A DNA stretch of 64,000 nt from Calliopum simillimum (GCA_951812925.1 OX638370.1:122650897-122714896); one strand, 5' to 3'; positions 23,541 through 36,790 are shown, counted from the stretch's first letter. Numbers and translations are program-made. The notes: generated by a model not told the origin, from the sequence alone.

Positions 23541-25488
23541 ATGATTATTGCAGTCGGAACTCTTTTCACCATTTTACACTTAATTTCGGCACAACGTATG
23601 TCGAAATGTTGTGACATAGTAAGAAAATTAGAAATAATATAAATCCTTGAAAGTCGAACGAATTTAAAAATCTTTTCCTTTCAGGGTTCAACTGGTGGTT
23701 CCGTTCTTAAAAGTATGGAAATAGTCAGGGCAAAGATTGAAAATGTAAATAAAAAAATGGATATAGTGGATATGAAGTAAGCTGAAACATCAAACAAATT
23801 AATTTCAATTTCTTCCATACCTCCCTCTTCACATCTTTGTTGAAGAACGTCAGGAATGGAACTACGGTCTACATTAAAACAGAGGAAGAGAGGAAGATAA
23901 TTATATAATCTTTGCTCAGAGGTGCCACTTAGAAACAATTTGAGATATAACCTTCGGTTAAACGGACTATCAAAAGAATATTTTGTCATTGGCGTCCTAA
24001 TTATAGTAGATTTAAATGATAAATTATTTTTGAAACAAAACTGTCCATGCGACAGGGTACTCTATTCACGTATTTTTGAACCCTACACCCCGGGTATATT
24101 CACTTTGTCCTTCCGCTTGTAAAGCAGACAAGGTAGAGTGGCAGGTATGGAAGAGTATAAATGAGGCTATCAGTGCAACAGAGGCCTATCCCTTACTTCG
24201 TTAAAAAATCACATAACTTGTGCTTGTGTCGACACAGGAAAACTCTACAATAATTTCACACCACTTATTTATAAAAAATGTTGAAATTTTGTGCTACTCT
24301 CGAGGAAAAAAATTTGAAAACACCGACGCTCTTTCGGTTTAGGGCAGCATTGAAAAGCAAACTAACGGTTCTCTATTTAGATAAACCACCAAATTTGCGC
24401 AGTGTTAAGGCTTCAAAATTATCCAGTTCTTTTATTTTTGTAGAAAATTTCAATGGGTTATCAGAAATAAATATCTTATTTGAGTGCTTTAGAGTTTCGG
24501 TTTACAAGTAGATAGACATTAGACAAGAACTAAAGCTATTTTCATTAAAATAATCGCCTTTTCACAGATCAGTTTGCGAGGCTAGAAAACAACTTATGAT
24601 ATGACTTTTAGTCTTTTTAAGATGCAAAAACAGGTAGACGATTTAAGTGATCGAGTTTTTCCGGAAAATTCTTGTGCACATCTTAATCCAATATTTGCTA
24701 ATTGGACACAATACATGTGTGGAAATGCGCCTAAAACGTTCCAAAGTTGTGATGAGGCTCTACAAAAAACAGGTCAAAGTGGCGTTTATAGAATAGAGCT
24801 TCGATACTCTAACCTTAAACCGTTTAGGGTCTACTGCGAACAGACTGATCCACATGGGGCTGACAAAGATACTGATGGTGATTGGATGATTGTCCAACGT
24901 AGAAAGGACGGTAGTGAGAGTTTTTATCTTGGCTGGAAAGAATACAAGAAAGGTTTTGGTAATCCTAATAGAGAATACTTTCTTGGATTGGATAGGCTAC
25001 ATGAGCTGACACAATCGAAAACACACGAACTTTGGATCAAATTGCAAGATTGGGAAAACGAAACACGTTGGGCCAAATATAGTCGATTCGCCATTCTTGG
25101 TGAAAGGGATGATTATAAACTCGATACTCTTGGCGTATATAGCGGCAATGCCGGCGACGCATTATTAAGTCATTACGGTCAAAGATTTAGTACTAAGGAC
25201 AAGGACAATGATAATATTATTGGACAAAACTGCGCCATTACACGTGAAGGGGCATGGTGGTATGACAATTGTGGTGATTGGTAAGATCGAGCTTTGATTT
25301 TAATTCTTCTCGTTATTGATACATATAAACGTTTGAATATTCATTTTTTTTTTAGCAACCTAAATGGAAACTACTATAAAGAAAATGTCACTTCTGTTAA
25401 ATTCGGATCGGGTATCTCTTGGTATCAATGGAAATCAAACTATTATTCACTAAAATATGCACATATGGCAATACGCCCCGCCACATGA
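23541..25488 (+). CDS. Secreted fibrinogen-related protein (FREP/ficolin-like lectin), four exons
   Basis: Probably a secreted carbohydrate-recognition protein of the fibrinogen-related family, often linked to insect immunity. Exons are 23541-23618, 23685-23776, 24612-25280 and 25356-25488 (972 nt, 323 residues); all junctions are GT/AG and keep frame. Residues 1-18 are a signal peptide (MIIAVGTLFTILHLIS), 20-75 a short linker with heptad-like hydrophobic spacing (SMEIVRAKIENVNKKMDIVD), and about 96-323 the fibrinogen C-terminal domain. Hallmarks are FRVYCEQTD, DGDWMIVQRRKDGS, EYFLGLDRLHELT, the calcium-site acidic run DKDNDN (about 253-258) and WWYDNC...NLNGNYY. The usual Ser before NLNG is Cys280 here, so the Cys count is unusual. 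The gene lies inside a cuticle protein cluster with no functional link visible. The third-exon start (24612) is chosen because only it keeps phase and avoids a stop. Confidence 0.88.
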
Positions 25489-25646
25489 AGAGAATATATA
25501 TTCATAAGTATATGCACATTTATATATAAACATATTTGTATGCAAATATTTAAACAAAATATGTAGATTTATAAGACTAACAACTATATCAACAATGAAT
25601 AGAATGTATAGCTATTTACTGAATTTGTGTCCTCAGATAATTAGAA

Positions 25647-25652
25647 AATAAA
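25647..25652 (+). promoter_or_regulatory. Polyadenylation signal of the fibrinogen-related gene
   Basis: AATAAA lies 159 bases after the TGA at 25486-25488, a usual distance. Confidence 0.6.
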
Positions 25653-28600
25653 ATCTCTCCAAAGCCACAGATTCAAGACTAAATCTGTATAATTTAATTC
25701 AACTTAAAATTTTGTACCGTAGATTTTGTAATGGTTTTCCTAAGGCCGTCCATACGCTACGAAAAGAAGACAGAAGGGGAACAGCATTTATTGATGTCAA
25801 ACATAAAGTTATAGCTATTTTAAGAAAATATCATGAAATCCAAACCTGAAGTGCACTGTTACTATCATAAGTCAATAGCCTCAGGGTATGGGTTTCATAA
25901 TGTCTTCTTAATAATTAAGAATAGCTCTGAAAAGAAAAATCATAGATCTTCATTTTACAATTATATTCTTTGGTAAACATCAAAGTACTTCGATTATTTT
26001 TCGTAAATCATAAGCTTTAATTTAAATTACGTTGAATCTTAATCGCATTACTTAATCCCAAACTTTTAATGAAGAACTAATACGTATAATGTATGAGAAA
26101 TTTATGTTTTGATGAAAATTTTTTTGGAGGTACCACGTCAACATTGAATGTTGCATGTAAGTTGCATTTACTATAAGTAGTAACTGAATGAAATTTCCGT
26201 TGTTTTAGTTAAATAAAACACTGTGAATATGAAATATTAGTTAAGCTCTTGTCACAATTTTAGTTAACTAATTGGTTAACTAATGACTGTGGTTCCGGGC
26301 CTAAGCAAAATTAGAAAACGTAAATTGTTTCTACTGTTACAGATAAAATCGCATTCAAAAACATAAAGTGTAATAAAATGAATAGGTAATTAAAATTCAT
26401 TTAATCACAAAAGCTTTTAAAATGATGATTAATACTCAACTGCAATAAAATATTTGTAAAAAATTAAAGGGCACGAATAATTTAATTTAGCATTTTAGCA
26501 CACTAAGCTTATGACTCAAACAATGGCAATACAAAAACAGGCAAGACAGATCACAAAAATGTGTATGTGCATTCGTACCTATGAACAAGTGGAGGAAAAA
26601 CCAGGCTTACCGATAGACACTCCCTAACAATCGAAAAAAAATAAAAAATATGAAATAAAAATTATTAATAAAATTAAGTACAACGTTTTCAAATCACAAT
26701 GCATCCAAACAAACGAACCAACATGGCTACAGACATCCAAGCTTCCATTGCACATTTGTGATTAATGAGCTACACAACTTCAATGCGCATGAAAAATCAC
26801 CTGTAATAAAAAATTAGCAACACAATCGGATGTGCACTTTAGCTGCAGCCAACAGCGGCAACAACAACACAATGTTGCGCATCATTTTTCATGCAGCCAA
26901 ATTGCTGCTAATTTTCTCAGCATTGGAAAATCAAAAAATAAATTCGTTCAATGGGCCAGTCGAACAGACAGACAGGCTGGCGTAGACCTTTCAATCTTGC
27001 AATGATCCGATCGATAAATGAGTACGAATTGATGATCTGCTTTCAAAGTTACATCCCAGAAATGGAAAACAATTGAAGAAGGTGCCCATTCAATTGTTGC
27101 AACATATAAACGCAACAGAGCGGGGGGAGTTGAATGCGCTGCATCTGCGCAGTAGCAAAATAAGAATACCAACCAATAAACTAAATTTAGCCAAAATTTA
27201 TAAAAAAGATGTTAACAGTTATAGTAATTTCGATCCTTAAAATATGTTGTCAAAGTATTTGAATTTAAGTATTGATGCTGATGGAAGACTTAGACTTACC
27301 ATTAACTCAGTTTCGCGGCATACATTATATATCTTCTGATTTACATGAGTATCGGTATTCGAAAAATCACCTATTATAAAAAGTTATAGAATAAATTGAA
27401 ACTAATTTTAAGCCTATTAAATTATTGTTTTCAAATGCTCACAAAGCGTATATTTATTGTGTTTAATTATTGTTATCTAATTGCAAAAAAAAATCCAAAA
27501 AAGGAATATCGTCGGCTGAATGCTCTTTTGCTCCAAACGACATTTTTACACTTTTTGACATAAGAATGGGGCTGTAAGTTTCAAGGCCAGCTCTTTTCAG
27601 TTTTCTCGTATCTTCTTTTGTTTATATTATGAAGGCCATTCATTTCAAAAGATCCATCTTAATGACTCAACGGAATCATCCCATGATGCCTTTTAATCGA
27701 ATAACCTCTTTAAAAGCGTTTTTTTTTTTCATTGCAATTTTGTGAAAGAAAGTTTTCAACATAATTTTCCCTGTCAGATTTTAATGCGCACAATTTGTAA
27801 AAATAAGCGATTTTGAAGCAGTAGACATCTACAAACGCAATGATAACTTAAAAAACTGCAAAAACTTGCAAAATGGGTTAGTATTACTGCATTCAGAAAA
27901 CTCTTATCTTGGTAATGTATAACAATTAAGATAAACTTCTGTAAACTTTGTTTGTTTCAGCATAAGAAGCCCAAATTGTAAAATTTTTGAAAGAAATGCT
28001 CCCTTTCTTTTCAGATAAACGCAGCGAAATGTAAACTCAGCTCTGTATCAACAAATGGTACAATGGTTATAACAACTTTGGTAATTGTTCTTAGTGATAA
28101 AACAAGAACAATTTAATTTTTACAACTTGAAAACTTGGGCTTCGGTCGCAAAATGTGATCATTTAAATCACAGTGCATTCTTGTAAGAAATTCTGGGTTG
28201 CCATAGGTGGTACACTTATATAACTTAAAAACCTTTTGCATCATTAAGAAAATTGTAAAAATTGAGCTTCCACATCTCCGTAGAAGAGCATTTTGGTTTC
28301 ATTTCCGGAAAATTATCGCAAGCATTGAAGAAAAACATTTTTTAATAAAGGCCTTTCGAAGAACGGGACCATACTGCTGGCGCAAAATTACTTTTAAATT
28401 TTCCCTTTTGTTGGTCCAAGAAAAAAAAACTTCTGACTCTTAATAAGCTCCAGGGTTGCTTCTAGTAAAACTTCAAAAAAATAATATTAGAAGATGCTCA
28501 ATTTTCTACTTAAGTGTGTAAGAATTAAGTTCCAAGTCTAGTTTTTAAGATTCCATAACTTATATTTATTCTCACGTAGAGAAGTTTCAATAAAGAAACA

Positions 28601-30850
28601 TGATGTCAAAAAAAAAAAAACAGAAAAAATGATTAGAGTATACGATATTTATGATCTTTTTGGCATTACAAGGTTAACGCAAAATAGGTGCCGAGGACGG
28701 CAAGAAAAAGACATGGTTGGTGTATTTGGTGAAAATTGATTTGGAGAAATGTCCTGCTTCCGCGACAATGCTCCCATCTCCTAGTGATTACAACTAGTGG
28801 CATGGAGGTTAAAGACGCTTTTTTAGTACGTATGTATAGAACATAATTCGCAAAGCGATAAAACATTGAAACATCTTATAAAAACTTATATTTTATTTTT
28901 ATTGCTCTCATTTTATCCATAGTGCGAACCCAAAGAAAGGTAAATGGTATCTCTATTTAAAAATTTGTCTTACACATTTTTTTAAAGTTAAATTTTTTCC
29001 GATCTTTTTTTTAACTTTTTTTTAAAAAGTTTGGATTTTATTTTTCTTAAGCCTTCAATATTTGTTTGCATGTTATGTCATATCGGCGCCAACGAACGCA
29101 TGTTTCGACCATGTTAAACAACAATTTAATAGCAATTAACAAATTTATTTGAAAATCACATGCAAAAATCGATGATAAAAATGAATTATAAGGCAATAAA
29201 ATGTGTTCACAAGATAGAAAAAAAAAAAAGTAAAAAAGGAGCGTCAGCCTACACTGCATCATCAACACCATGGATTCTCTCTATGCCATCACTACTGGAA
29301 GCTACACTGCGCAGTTGAACTTCAAGAATTTCAATTACATTGCCAGAAGCTGCTGTAGCATTTACGAAATATTTTCTGTTTGATATCTCGATTTGTTTCT
29401 ATTTCAGCCGCAATGATTTTTTTTTTTTTTTTATATGCATACATACATATCGTACATATCGATAATATCAATTCTGTTGTTGTTCAATACGCCAACATCT
29501 TTTATTTGGCGGCAAAGCAACAACAACATCTTGAAATGTTATCGCTAATTTATCGTCTTTAATAGGAGATGCTATTAATTCAACAAGTTTATGTGACGCA
29601 TTCGAAATAGTTGAACTTTACTTTGTCGTTCGCTACAAGCAATTACTTAAGTATGTGTGTACATTGAGGGTTCATAAAATATTTGAAGTTTTTTTGCGAA
29701 TTCTGCAAAGAACATAAGTAAGTACCCTTGTAGCCTTGTCGGACATCAAATTTAAGTCCAAATGGCAATGACAACAATATGTTATGCAAAGTATTGCGCT
29801 CAAAACCCTCATGCTGCGACTTTCTTAAGTAAACGCTACCAAAGAAAAGTGTTAATTTAAACCGAACACAATTGTTTTCGTCGTAATGAAACTTTTTACT
29901 TCCGGATTGCCAAATCAAGCTTTAGCGATTCACTTGCAATTTGATAGATAACAGTAGTATTATTGGCTGTCCTTCAAATTTAATTAGAAACAATTTTGTC
30001 CATTTGTCACAGATTCGTTTCGAAGAAGAAAAAAGTGTTAAAATTAGCACACTATCCCATAAAAATTGTAAATTAAAAAAAAAAAACCAATCATTTCTCA
30101 CTTTTCCCTTTATTAAGTTAAATATTTCCATAATCTTGCTGATTCTTCTTAAACCATCGACTTTAAAACGCGTTTTTTCTTTAACTAAAATTCAACTTAT
30201 TATGGCATATTTCTGTAAGGATTTTTGTTAATAGACTGAATTGAATAAATATTTACACATATACATATTACCGTTCAACTTCTTTTCATCGATCTTTTCA
30301 TCCCTAAGATTTCCGGAATTTTATAATTACTAGGGTCACTTTATAAGTCCAAAACTTTTTACATTCCCCACACAGAAAATTTAAATCCAACACTGCTCCT
30401 TTTCTTTACTCGAGTGACTTCTTAATTATGGCAAAATTGGCTGAGATTTTGAAAAACTTTATATTTTTAAAAGTAGTAACATTATATTGGAACATCTTCC
30501 AAGTTTAATATCAAACTTTTTTGCCACAGTCTAATGTACATAAGTATGGGAATAATAATACGTTTTAAATATAAAAAGATTTTGCGTCGAAACAATAAAA
30601 TCTCATAAATGAAATAAATTATCTTCTCTTGTGTTAATTTCTTTCATGATTTCATTTCATCTAGTCAATATTACGTAATATCAGAATGCGCTAACTTAAA
30701 TGTAAACAGACCACAAAAGTTCAAAAAACTTATTCATTTACTGTTTATGGCCTAAGTCAACTCGCTGCTTTCTTTTCTTTCACTAAAAAAAAAGTTATAA
30801 GTCTAATAAAATATAAAAATACTTATTACATAACCACGCCAGAACTGAGG
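25653..30850. other. Intergenic, no gene seen
   Basis: About 5.2 kb of AT-rich DNA. Frames such as 26948-27172, 28207-28443, 28666-28866 and 29643-29918 have no recognisable motif, no promoter and no splice context. No RNA gene was seen. An inverted phrase GTTAACTAATTGGTTAACTA lies near 26262. Confidence 0.45.
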
Positions 30851-30854
30851 AAAC

Positions 30855-30861
30855 TATAAAA
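30855..30861 (+). promoter_or_regulatory. TATA box of RR-1 cuticle gene 3
   Basis: TATAAAA lies 84 bases before the start codon at 30939. The predicted start of transcription is near 30886. Confidence 0.65.
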
Positions 30862-30938
30862 GCGAAAATTGAAAGCAAGAACAAAATAGTAGTTAAAATT
30901 ACACCATAAGTTATAGACTGAAAGAAAATAGCGAAAAA

Positions 30939-31727
30939 ATGCTTAAGTTCGTAAGGATCATAATGTCTTGAATATCATATCCGTATATGTGACGCTTCGT
31001 GGCAAAAGGATAAAAGATAAAACTCCAAAGAGATCGCAGAAAAAACGCTCAAAAATGTCTTATATTCGCAAAGTTACGGCATTTTGAATTTTATAGTTCT
31101 AAAATGATAGTTTTGAGATAATTGACGGTTATATAGTTAGTTGACCTTGAGATATGTAGGTAGCTTTGGGTGCCAAAAACCCAAAACATGAAATTTTGAA
31201 CCAAACTCATGTTTCGTTCTCAACTGAAAAGGTTATTCTGGCAAGATAAGATCCGTTTTTTTTTTTTCACGACGCGTCACATATGAAGATAAATATTGTT
31301 TTTTGAGAATTACGAGTAAATGTATGTAACTTTTCAGTGTATTCTCTTCGCCATATTGGCCTGCAGTAACGCTGCAATTACAAGCTATAAAAATGTGCCA
31401 ACCAATGAAGACACAGATTTCGTGCCAATTTTCAAATCTGTCGCCGAACGCAAGCAGGATGGTTCATTTCTGTTCGCATATGAAGGTGCCGATGGCAGTT
31501 TTCGCAACGAAGTTGGTGTAATACAAAATCCTGGCACCGAAGATGAAGCACTCGAAGTTTCTGGCTCATATCGTTATATCGATGCTGATGGACAAGATGT
31601 TGAAGTGCACTATACAGCTGGCAAAGATGGTTTTGTACCCGAGGGAACTAATATTCCAAAGGAAATTACAGGCGCTGCCAAGGCTGCTGCGGTGTTTGCG
31701 CGTGGCATTAGAGTAGATGACGCTTAA
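30939..31727 (+). CDS. RR-1 cuticular protein (47E-type), two exons
   Basis: A short chitin-binding cuticle protein of 133 residues. Exon 1 (30939-30950) holds only ATG and three codons (MLKF) and ends at a GTAAGG donor. The phase-0 intron (30951-31337) ends TTTTCAG, and exon 2 runs 31338-31727 with TAA. Joined, residues 1-17 form a signal peptide (MLKFCILFAILACSNAA). The R&R domain spans about 42-107: QDGSFLFAYEGADGSFRNE, then GSYRYIDADGQDVEVHYTAG and GFVPEGTNIP. The spacing and the lack of a His-rich flank fit RR-1 proteins of flexible cuticle. An Ala-rich stretch and an acidic end follow. A TATA box lies upstream and AATAAA at 31817-31822. It is close in sequence to the gene at 54709-55964 and may match Cpr47Eb, Ec or Ed of Drosophila, which I cannot separate by eye. 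Confidence 0.92.
30988..31281. mobile_element. MITE inside the intron of cuticle gene 3
   Basis: Ends TGTGACGCTTCGTGG and the inverse of TGTGACGCGTCGTG, each next to a TA (30986-30987 and 31282-31283), give a 294-bp non-coding element with a likely TA duplication. It makes up most of the 387-bp intron. Confidence 0.6.
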
Positions 31728-31816
31728 GTTGTGTACTTAGTTTCTAGTGTGTAAGTGGAATCCTTATTGATATACTATATTAGTATATGTTATATTTTAG
31801 TTTGAAACTTTAACTG

Positions 31817-31822
31817 AATAAA
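31817..31822 (+). promoter_or_regulatory. Polyadenylation signal of cuticle gene 3
   Basis: AATAAA lies 90 bases after the stop of the RR-1 gene. Confidence 0.6.
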
Positions 31823-33262
31823 TTGGCTTTAAAATCATTCATATGAAATTGATCGCATACATTTGACATAATTTATCGCACCTCTTTGCTAGCACCCATC
31901 TGTGTAGAATGTCAGCTGTCAGTTTCCAGTGGAATTTCAGTTTAATATTTGGTGCTATTAAGCAACATCGCTTGTAGCGCATGATATTTGTAACAAACCC
32001 CCCTTTACCGAAATTTTTCAGCATTTTCGCAAAATGTTAAATGCTAACAGAACTATTAAATTTTACACACCGATTTGAGATTCTCTTGTAATTTTGTTGT
32101 TTTTGTTGTTGTGTCTCTGTGAGCGCTGTTTAAAATTCATTTTAAATAAATTCAAATCAAATTGCAAATTCTTTATTTAATGTCTAAGGCCCATCGCATA
32201 TCATCCGAATAGCAACAACATTAGGATCAACTATTTTAAATGTCCTCTCTGCTTAACAGTGGTGTAGTTGAGTTTTGTATTGGCGGGGAGTATAAAAGTG
32301 GAATGTCTGAAACAATCAATTTGGCTGATTTCGACTTTATCAAAGATTTGACCAATATAATTTTTTTAGCTCAAATTCATCAATTCTTCATTTCTACTTC
32401 ATCAGATAAACACTTTGTAGAAACGGATAAAACTTTTATTGATTTTTAGCCAAATGTCAGCTAATTCTTATTACGACTATAACTTTTTCTCTATGGGCTC
32501 ATCAAGTTTCAAAACACCCATTCATTTGTAATATTATAAGTATATTCTGGACTTCATGAAACTCTCTGAACTTGTTGAAATTTTTTCATATATTTCAACA
32601 TTTTTTACCATTTTCCACTGTATACAACGATAGATGTGCTAGGATTTTATATTGATAACAAATTCATTCCAAAGGAAGTGAGCATTTCAGAAGCAGATAC
32701 AATGATTAAGAGTTTTATTATTGAACCACCGTTTATGTATACCTACATACAAGAATGACGAATATAGAAATGGGGCAATTCTGCCAGGTGCTATAGGATA
32801 TTCTGCAATTGTCCTCCGCCAGATTTCCCGAAACGAAAGAATACACACTACTAACCATTGTAACATTTTTCAATATTTTCCAACACTTTACACACTTTAG
32901 ATTTTTTTAGCATTTTTAAACTCTGAAAATTTGGGAAGCAATTAACCCAGTAGGAGAAAAAGCAGCCAAATCGGCATGATATTAAGCTTTCTTTGAGTGC
33001 CAGTTGGCCTGCTGTTTTCCCTTTGTTCTTCCTTTCTTTTTATACATGATATTAGTGGGCGCCTAGGCCTGGCACTCTCGCTTCTAAAAGAAGGCAGCAA
33101 AGTAGGCCTTCTACACGGAGATAAATACGCATCATAATTTTAAATCCACTCGGCTAGTCAAAAATAAAAGTAATCAACACTAAATTTCAAATATATTTTA
33201 CCTTACGTATGAACTATTTGATGGGTCCCTAACGTCATATTTACAAATAAAATGTAGTTAAA
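31823..33262. other. Intergenic, no gene seen
   Basis: AT-rich. Frames at 31839-32024 (-) and 32240-32449 (+) are short and featureless. A segment at 33030-33120 (GGCACTCTCGCTTCTA, GAAGGCAGCAAAG) resembles 40730-40800 and is probably a dispersed repeat scrap. Confidence 0.45.
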
Positions 33263-33265
33263 TAA

Positions 33266-35014
33266 CACTAGTTTACAAATGATTAAAATTTTTTTTCCCA
33301 GCGAATGCCGTTAATCATTTTATATGGAAAATGGGCTGCTGATTCCGAAAATCGCATTTTTTTTTTTTTTATTTCGTGTCGTTTTCGAGATATCGGTCAT
33401 TTTCGGTTTTTGGACCAAAAAAAAAAGATAGTTCCACTTAAATACAAATATCTCAAGAACTAATGTTTGTATTCAAACAAATAATATGTCATATTAAAGG
33501 TAATTAAATTACCTACAAATGATACTCACGTCACTTTTTGGCTGGTTTGTTAGTTTCGATGAAATAAATTGATTTCTGAAAAAAAAGAGTATATTTTTCC
33601 GAAAAAATTACAAAAATGTCTAAATCAACTGCAGATTTTTACAAGAAAAAAAAATTTTAAAAATCATTTTGTATTTTTATATTATAGTCTATAAATTTGT
33701 TCGGCAAATAAAATACTATTTAAGAAAATCGATGAAAAAATGCAAAAGTTGTGTACAATTCATTGATAAGTTACCAAAATGCGTTTTCCCCTATTTTTCC
33801 GTTTTTTTGTAATAAACTGTTCGAAAATTTGAAACTTTTTGTAAAAGAAATTAGAAAATCCAAAAAATTCTTAAAGAAGGCATTAAAAGGAAATACCCGT
33901 GCCTCGCCGTTTTTCTCTAGCACGTCAGATTTTTTTTTAATCGATTTTTGAAGTTTTTTAATCCACTGTACATGAAAAAACAGAAATAACGCATTCTTGT
34001 GTTAAATCGATGAATTTAACTATATGATCCTTACATCTGAGGTGTATCATGTGTTCAGCAAACTTATGCAGGATACTACGCGGAATATTTTTGTAGACAA
34101 TTTTAACCCTCTCAAACCCCCACATGTAGGTCAAAATGACCTTCATGTGGGGGTCAAAATGACCCACATGTGAGGGTTTTAGAGGGTTAAAATTCTCTAC
34201 AAAAATATTCCTCGCAGTATCCTGCATAAGTTTACTGAACACATAATACACCTCAGATGTAAGGATCATATAGTTAAATTCATCGATTTAACACAAGAAT
34301 GCGTTATTTCTGTTTTTTCATGTACAGTGGATTAAAAAACTTCAAAAATCGATTAAAAAAAAATCTGACGTGCTAGAGAAAAACGGCGAGGCACGGGTGT
34401 TTCCTTTTAATGCCTTCTTTAAGAATTTTTTGGATTTTCTAATTTCTTTTACAAAAAAGTTTCAAATTTTCGAACAGTTTATTACAAAAAAAACGGAAAA
34501 ATAGGGAAAAACGCATTTTGGTAACTTATCAATGAATTGTATACAACTTTTGCATTTTTCCATCGATTTTCTTAAATGATATCTTATTTTCTTCACAAAT
34601 ATATAGTCTATGATACAAAAAAAAAATATTACAAAAAAGTTATGTCTTCTTGTATAAATTTGAAGTTGAATTTGATTTTTTCTTAATTTTTTCGAAAAAA
34701 AAAAATTTTTTTTTAGAAATCAATTTATTTCACCGAAACTAACGAACCAACCAAAAAGTAATGTGGATATCATTTGTAGGTAATTTAATTACCTTTAATA
34801 TGACATATTATTTGTTTAAATACAAACATTGGTTCTTGAGATATTTGTATTTTAATGGAACTATCTTTTTTTTTTGGTCCAAAAACCGAAAATGACCGAT
34901 ATCTCGAAAACGACACGAAATAAAAAAAAAAAATGCGATTTTCGGAATCAGCAGCCCATTTTCCATATAAAATGAGTAACGGCATTCGCTGGGAATTTTG
35001 GCTGTAAACTAGTG
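33266..35014. mobile_element. Giant near-perfect palindrome (foldback element), TAA duplication
   Basis: Two arms of roughly 870 bases meet near 34140 and look about 95 percent identical by eye. The ends are CACTAGTTTACA and its inverse. TAA flanks both sides (33263-33265 and 35015-35017), which fits PIF/Harbinger-type TWA targets. The centre has repeated words ACATGTGGGTC and GTCAAAATGACC. No protein is encoded; open frames at 33751-33951, 33958-34269 and 34785-34985 are arm readings. If transcribed it would form a long hairpin RNA. Confidence 0.85.
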
Positions 35015-35295
35015 TAATAAAGGAATATTTACTTCAAATTTCCTAAATTTGACTTTATGTAGAGTTATCTATACTTTCAGAAAAAAAATGAATGACCATT
35101 TTGAATTTATAATTCTATTAAAAATAACTTTATTTTTTCACGCACAAAAATGAGTGTCATAATTGTCACCCCACTCGAGTAAGGTTAATATCATAAAAAT
35201 ATAGAATCATTTTGACTTTTATATTTTTAGTAACAATTTCTATTTTTGGACAGACATTTTCTTTATATAGAAATCTTTTTGCTTCTATATCAAAT

Positions 35296-35367
35296 GCGTA
35301 AGTAGCGCAGAGGATATGTATCTGACTATCATATGGAAGGACCAGGGTTCGTGCCCCAGCGCCGCAC
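35296..35367 (+). repeat. tRNA-derived SINE fragment or tRNA pseudogene
   Basis: TAGCGCAGAGGA resembles a Pol III A box and GGTTCGTGCCCC a B box, at tRNA-like spacing in about 72 bp. The outer strands do not pair into a convincing acceptor stem, so I do not call a working tRNA. Confidence 0.5.
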
Positions 35368-36539
35368 AAAGGGGTATTGTATGCGCTTTTACGCATTTAA
35401 TTGAAAAAAAAATGTTCGAAGTACCGAAGTACAATAAAAATTGTTGACCTAACATTACTAGTTAAAAAGTTATATGCGGTTGAAGATCAACTTTTTTGCT
35501 TTCGTTTGCGCGCTGTGAAAAATTGTAATTTTTTGGTTTTTTAAAGTGCATTTTTATTAAAAAAAAGTTTTTTGTGGAAAAAGTTTTAATGGAACCTTCA
35601 ACTTCAGGTAATTGTGGTTCTTACTACATAAAAGTTTTTTTGAGTTAATACAATATATAAAAAATTTGTGTTAAAAAATTAAGGTTTTTTATTATTCAAG
35701 TGGAGTTAAAGTATTTTAGTCTGTGCAAGATTTTCATTTTATTATTATTTTCGTTAACTATAGGCTGTCCATAATAAGTGTTAAAAATTTGGTTGTGCCA
35801 TGTTTTGCTCCTTCGGAATAATTAAACTTTTGTAAGAGAGTCGCTATAATCATAAGAAGCAAGTGCAGCCACCAACAATGCAACGATTTGTTTTCCTATT
35901 GTTTTTTTTTTTTTTTTGTCTTCTTAAATTTTGATGGACCCTTTTAGTTCAGGTATTTTTGTAATACAAAAGTGGTTTTTGTTTTGTGAAAAAGTGTTTT
36001 GTTACATAAATTTTTAATTTTTTTTTTTTTTGTTCGTTAGTTTAAAATTAAGTGCATTATGGCTATTTACATAGACATATAGTTGTTCCAAAAGTGAGCT
36101 CAAACAAAAATCTTTTTATTTTAATAAAGAGTAGACATTTAAGTTACTTTTTATGAAAAAAGGGTTGCGGATTTTGCGCGGCTGTGAGAAATTTTAATTT
36201 TTTTATGGCAAATTGACATGTCCAATATGTATGAAAATGGAGCAAAAAAATAAATAAAAAGTTAAATACAGACATATATGTAGACACACAATTACCCCCA
36301 AAAATCTGCAAGAGGAAGTCGATAAAGTACGCTGAGTTTTTTAAAATTTTTGAATGTCATCAAGAGGTCGCTCATCGACGTTTTATGCAAAATCTCGGCT
36401 TAGTACAGTTTTTATTTTATTACGATTTAAAAAACGCTCGGAATGAGTCATCCGATATATCAAATTTTTTGTCTTGAGTCAAGGTATATAAAAATTTTAT
36501 ATCTAGAATTTAAAATCATTCATATAAATATTGTTGTTT

Positions 36540-36790
36540 TAGATAAAAAACCGAAAGAAAACATATTTTCGATATTTCAGCCTGCTGTAAAACTCTAAAA
36601 CTACATATTGGAAAAACTGTTTTTCATAAGTTTATCATAAAATTATACAAAAAATAATTTCCTATTGCATCTTAACTCATTATATCCTGTTTTTATGGGT
36701 CTTCTTGACCCTTTGGTTAAAATGGGTTAAAATGTTCCACAAAAATATTCTTCAAAAAATTTCACCAGGGGTCACCAAAGACAGAAATTC
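36540..36790 (+). repeat. Dispersed repeat family C, copy 1
   Basis: Similar to 46855-47090 in the same orientation: both contain CTAAAACTACAT, then TTTTTATGGGTC followed by TTGACCCTTT. Diverged and non-coding. Confidence 0.6.

Noticed and set aside
23541..23600. Earlier donor GTATGT at 23596 for the first lectin exon
   Set aside because: Joining it to the next exon gives a stop after a few codons; the donor after 23618 keeps an open frame through all four exons.
24278..24511. Open frame in the second intron of the lectin gene
   Set aside because: No recognisable motif and no in-phase splice sites joining it to neighbouring exons.
35296..35367. A functional tRNA gene
   Set aside because: The A and B boxes are present but the acceptor ends do not pair and no clear anticodon stem can be drawn.
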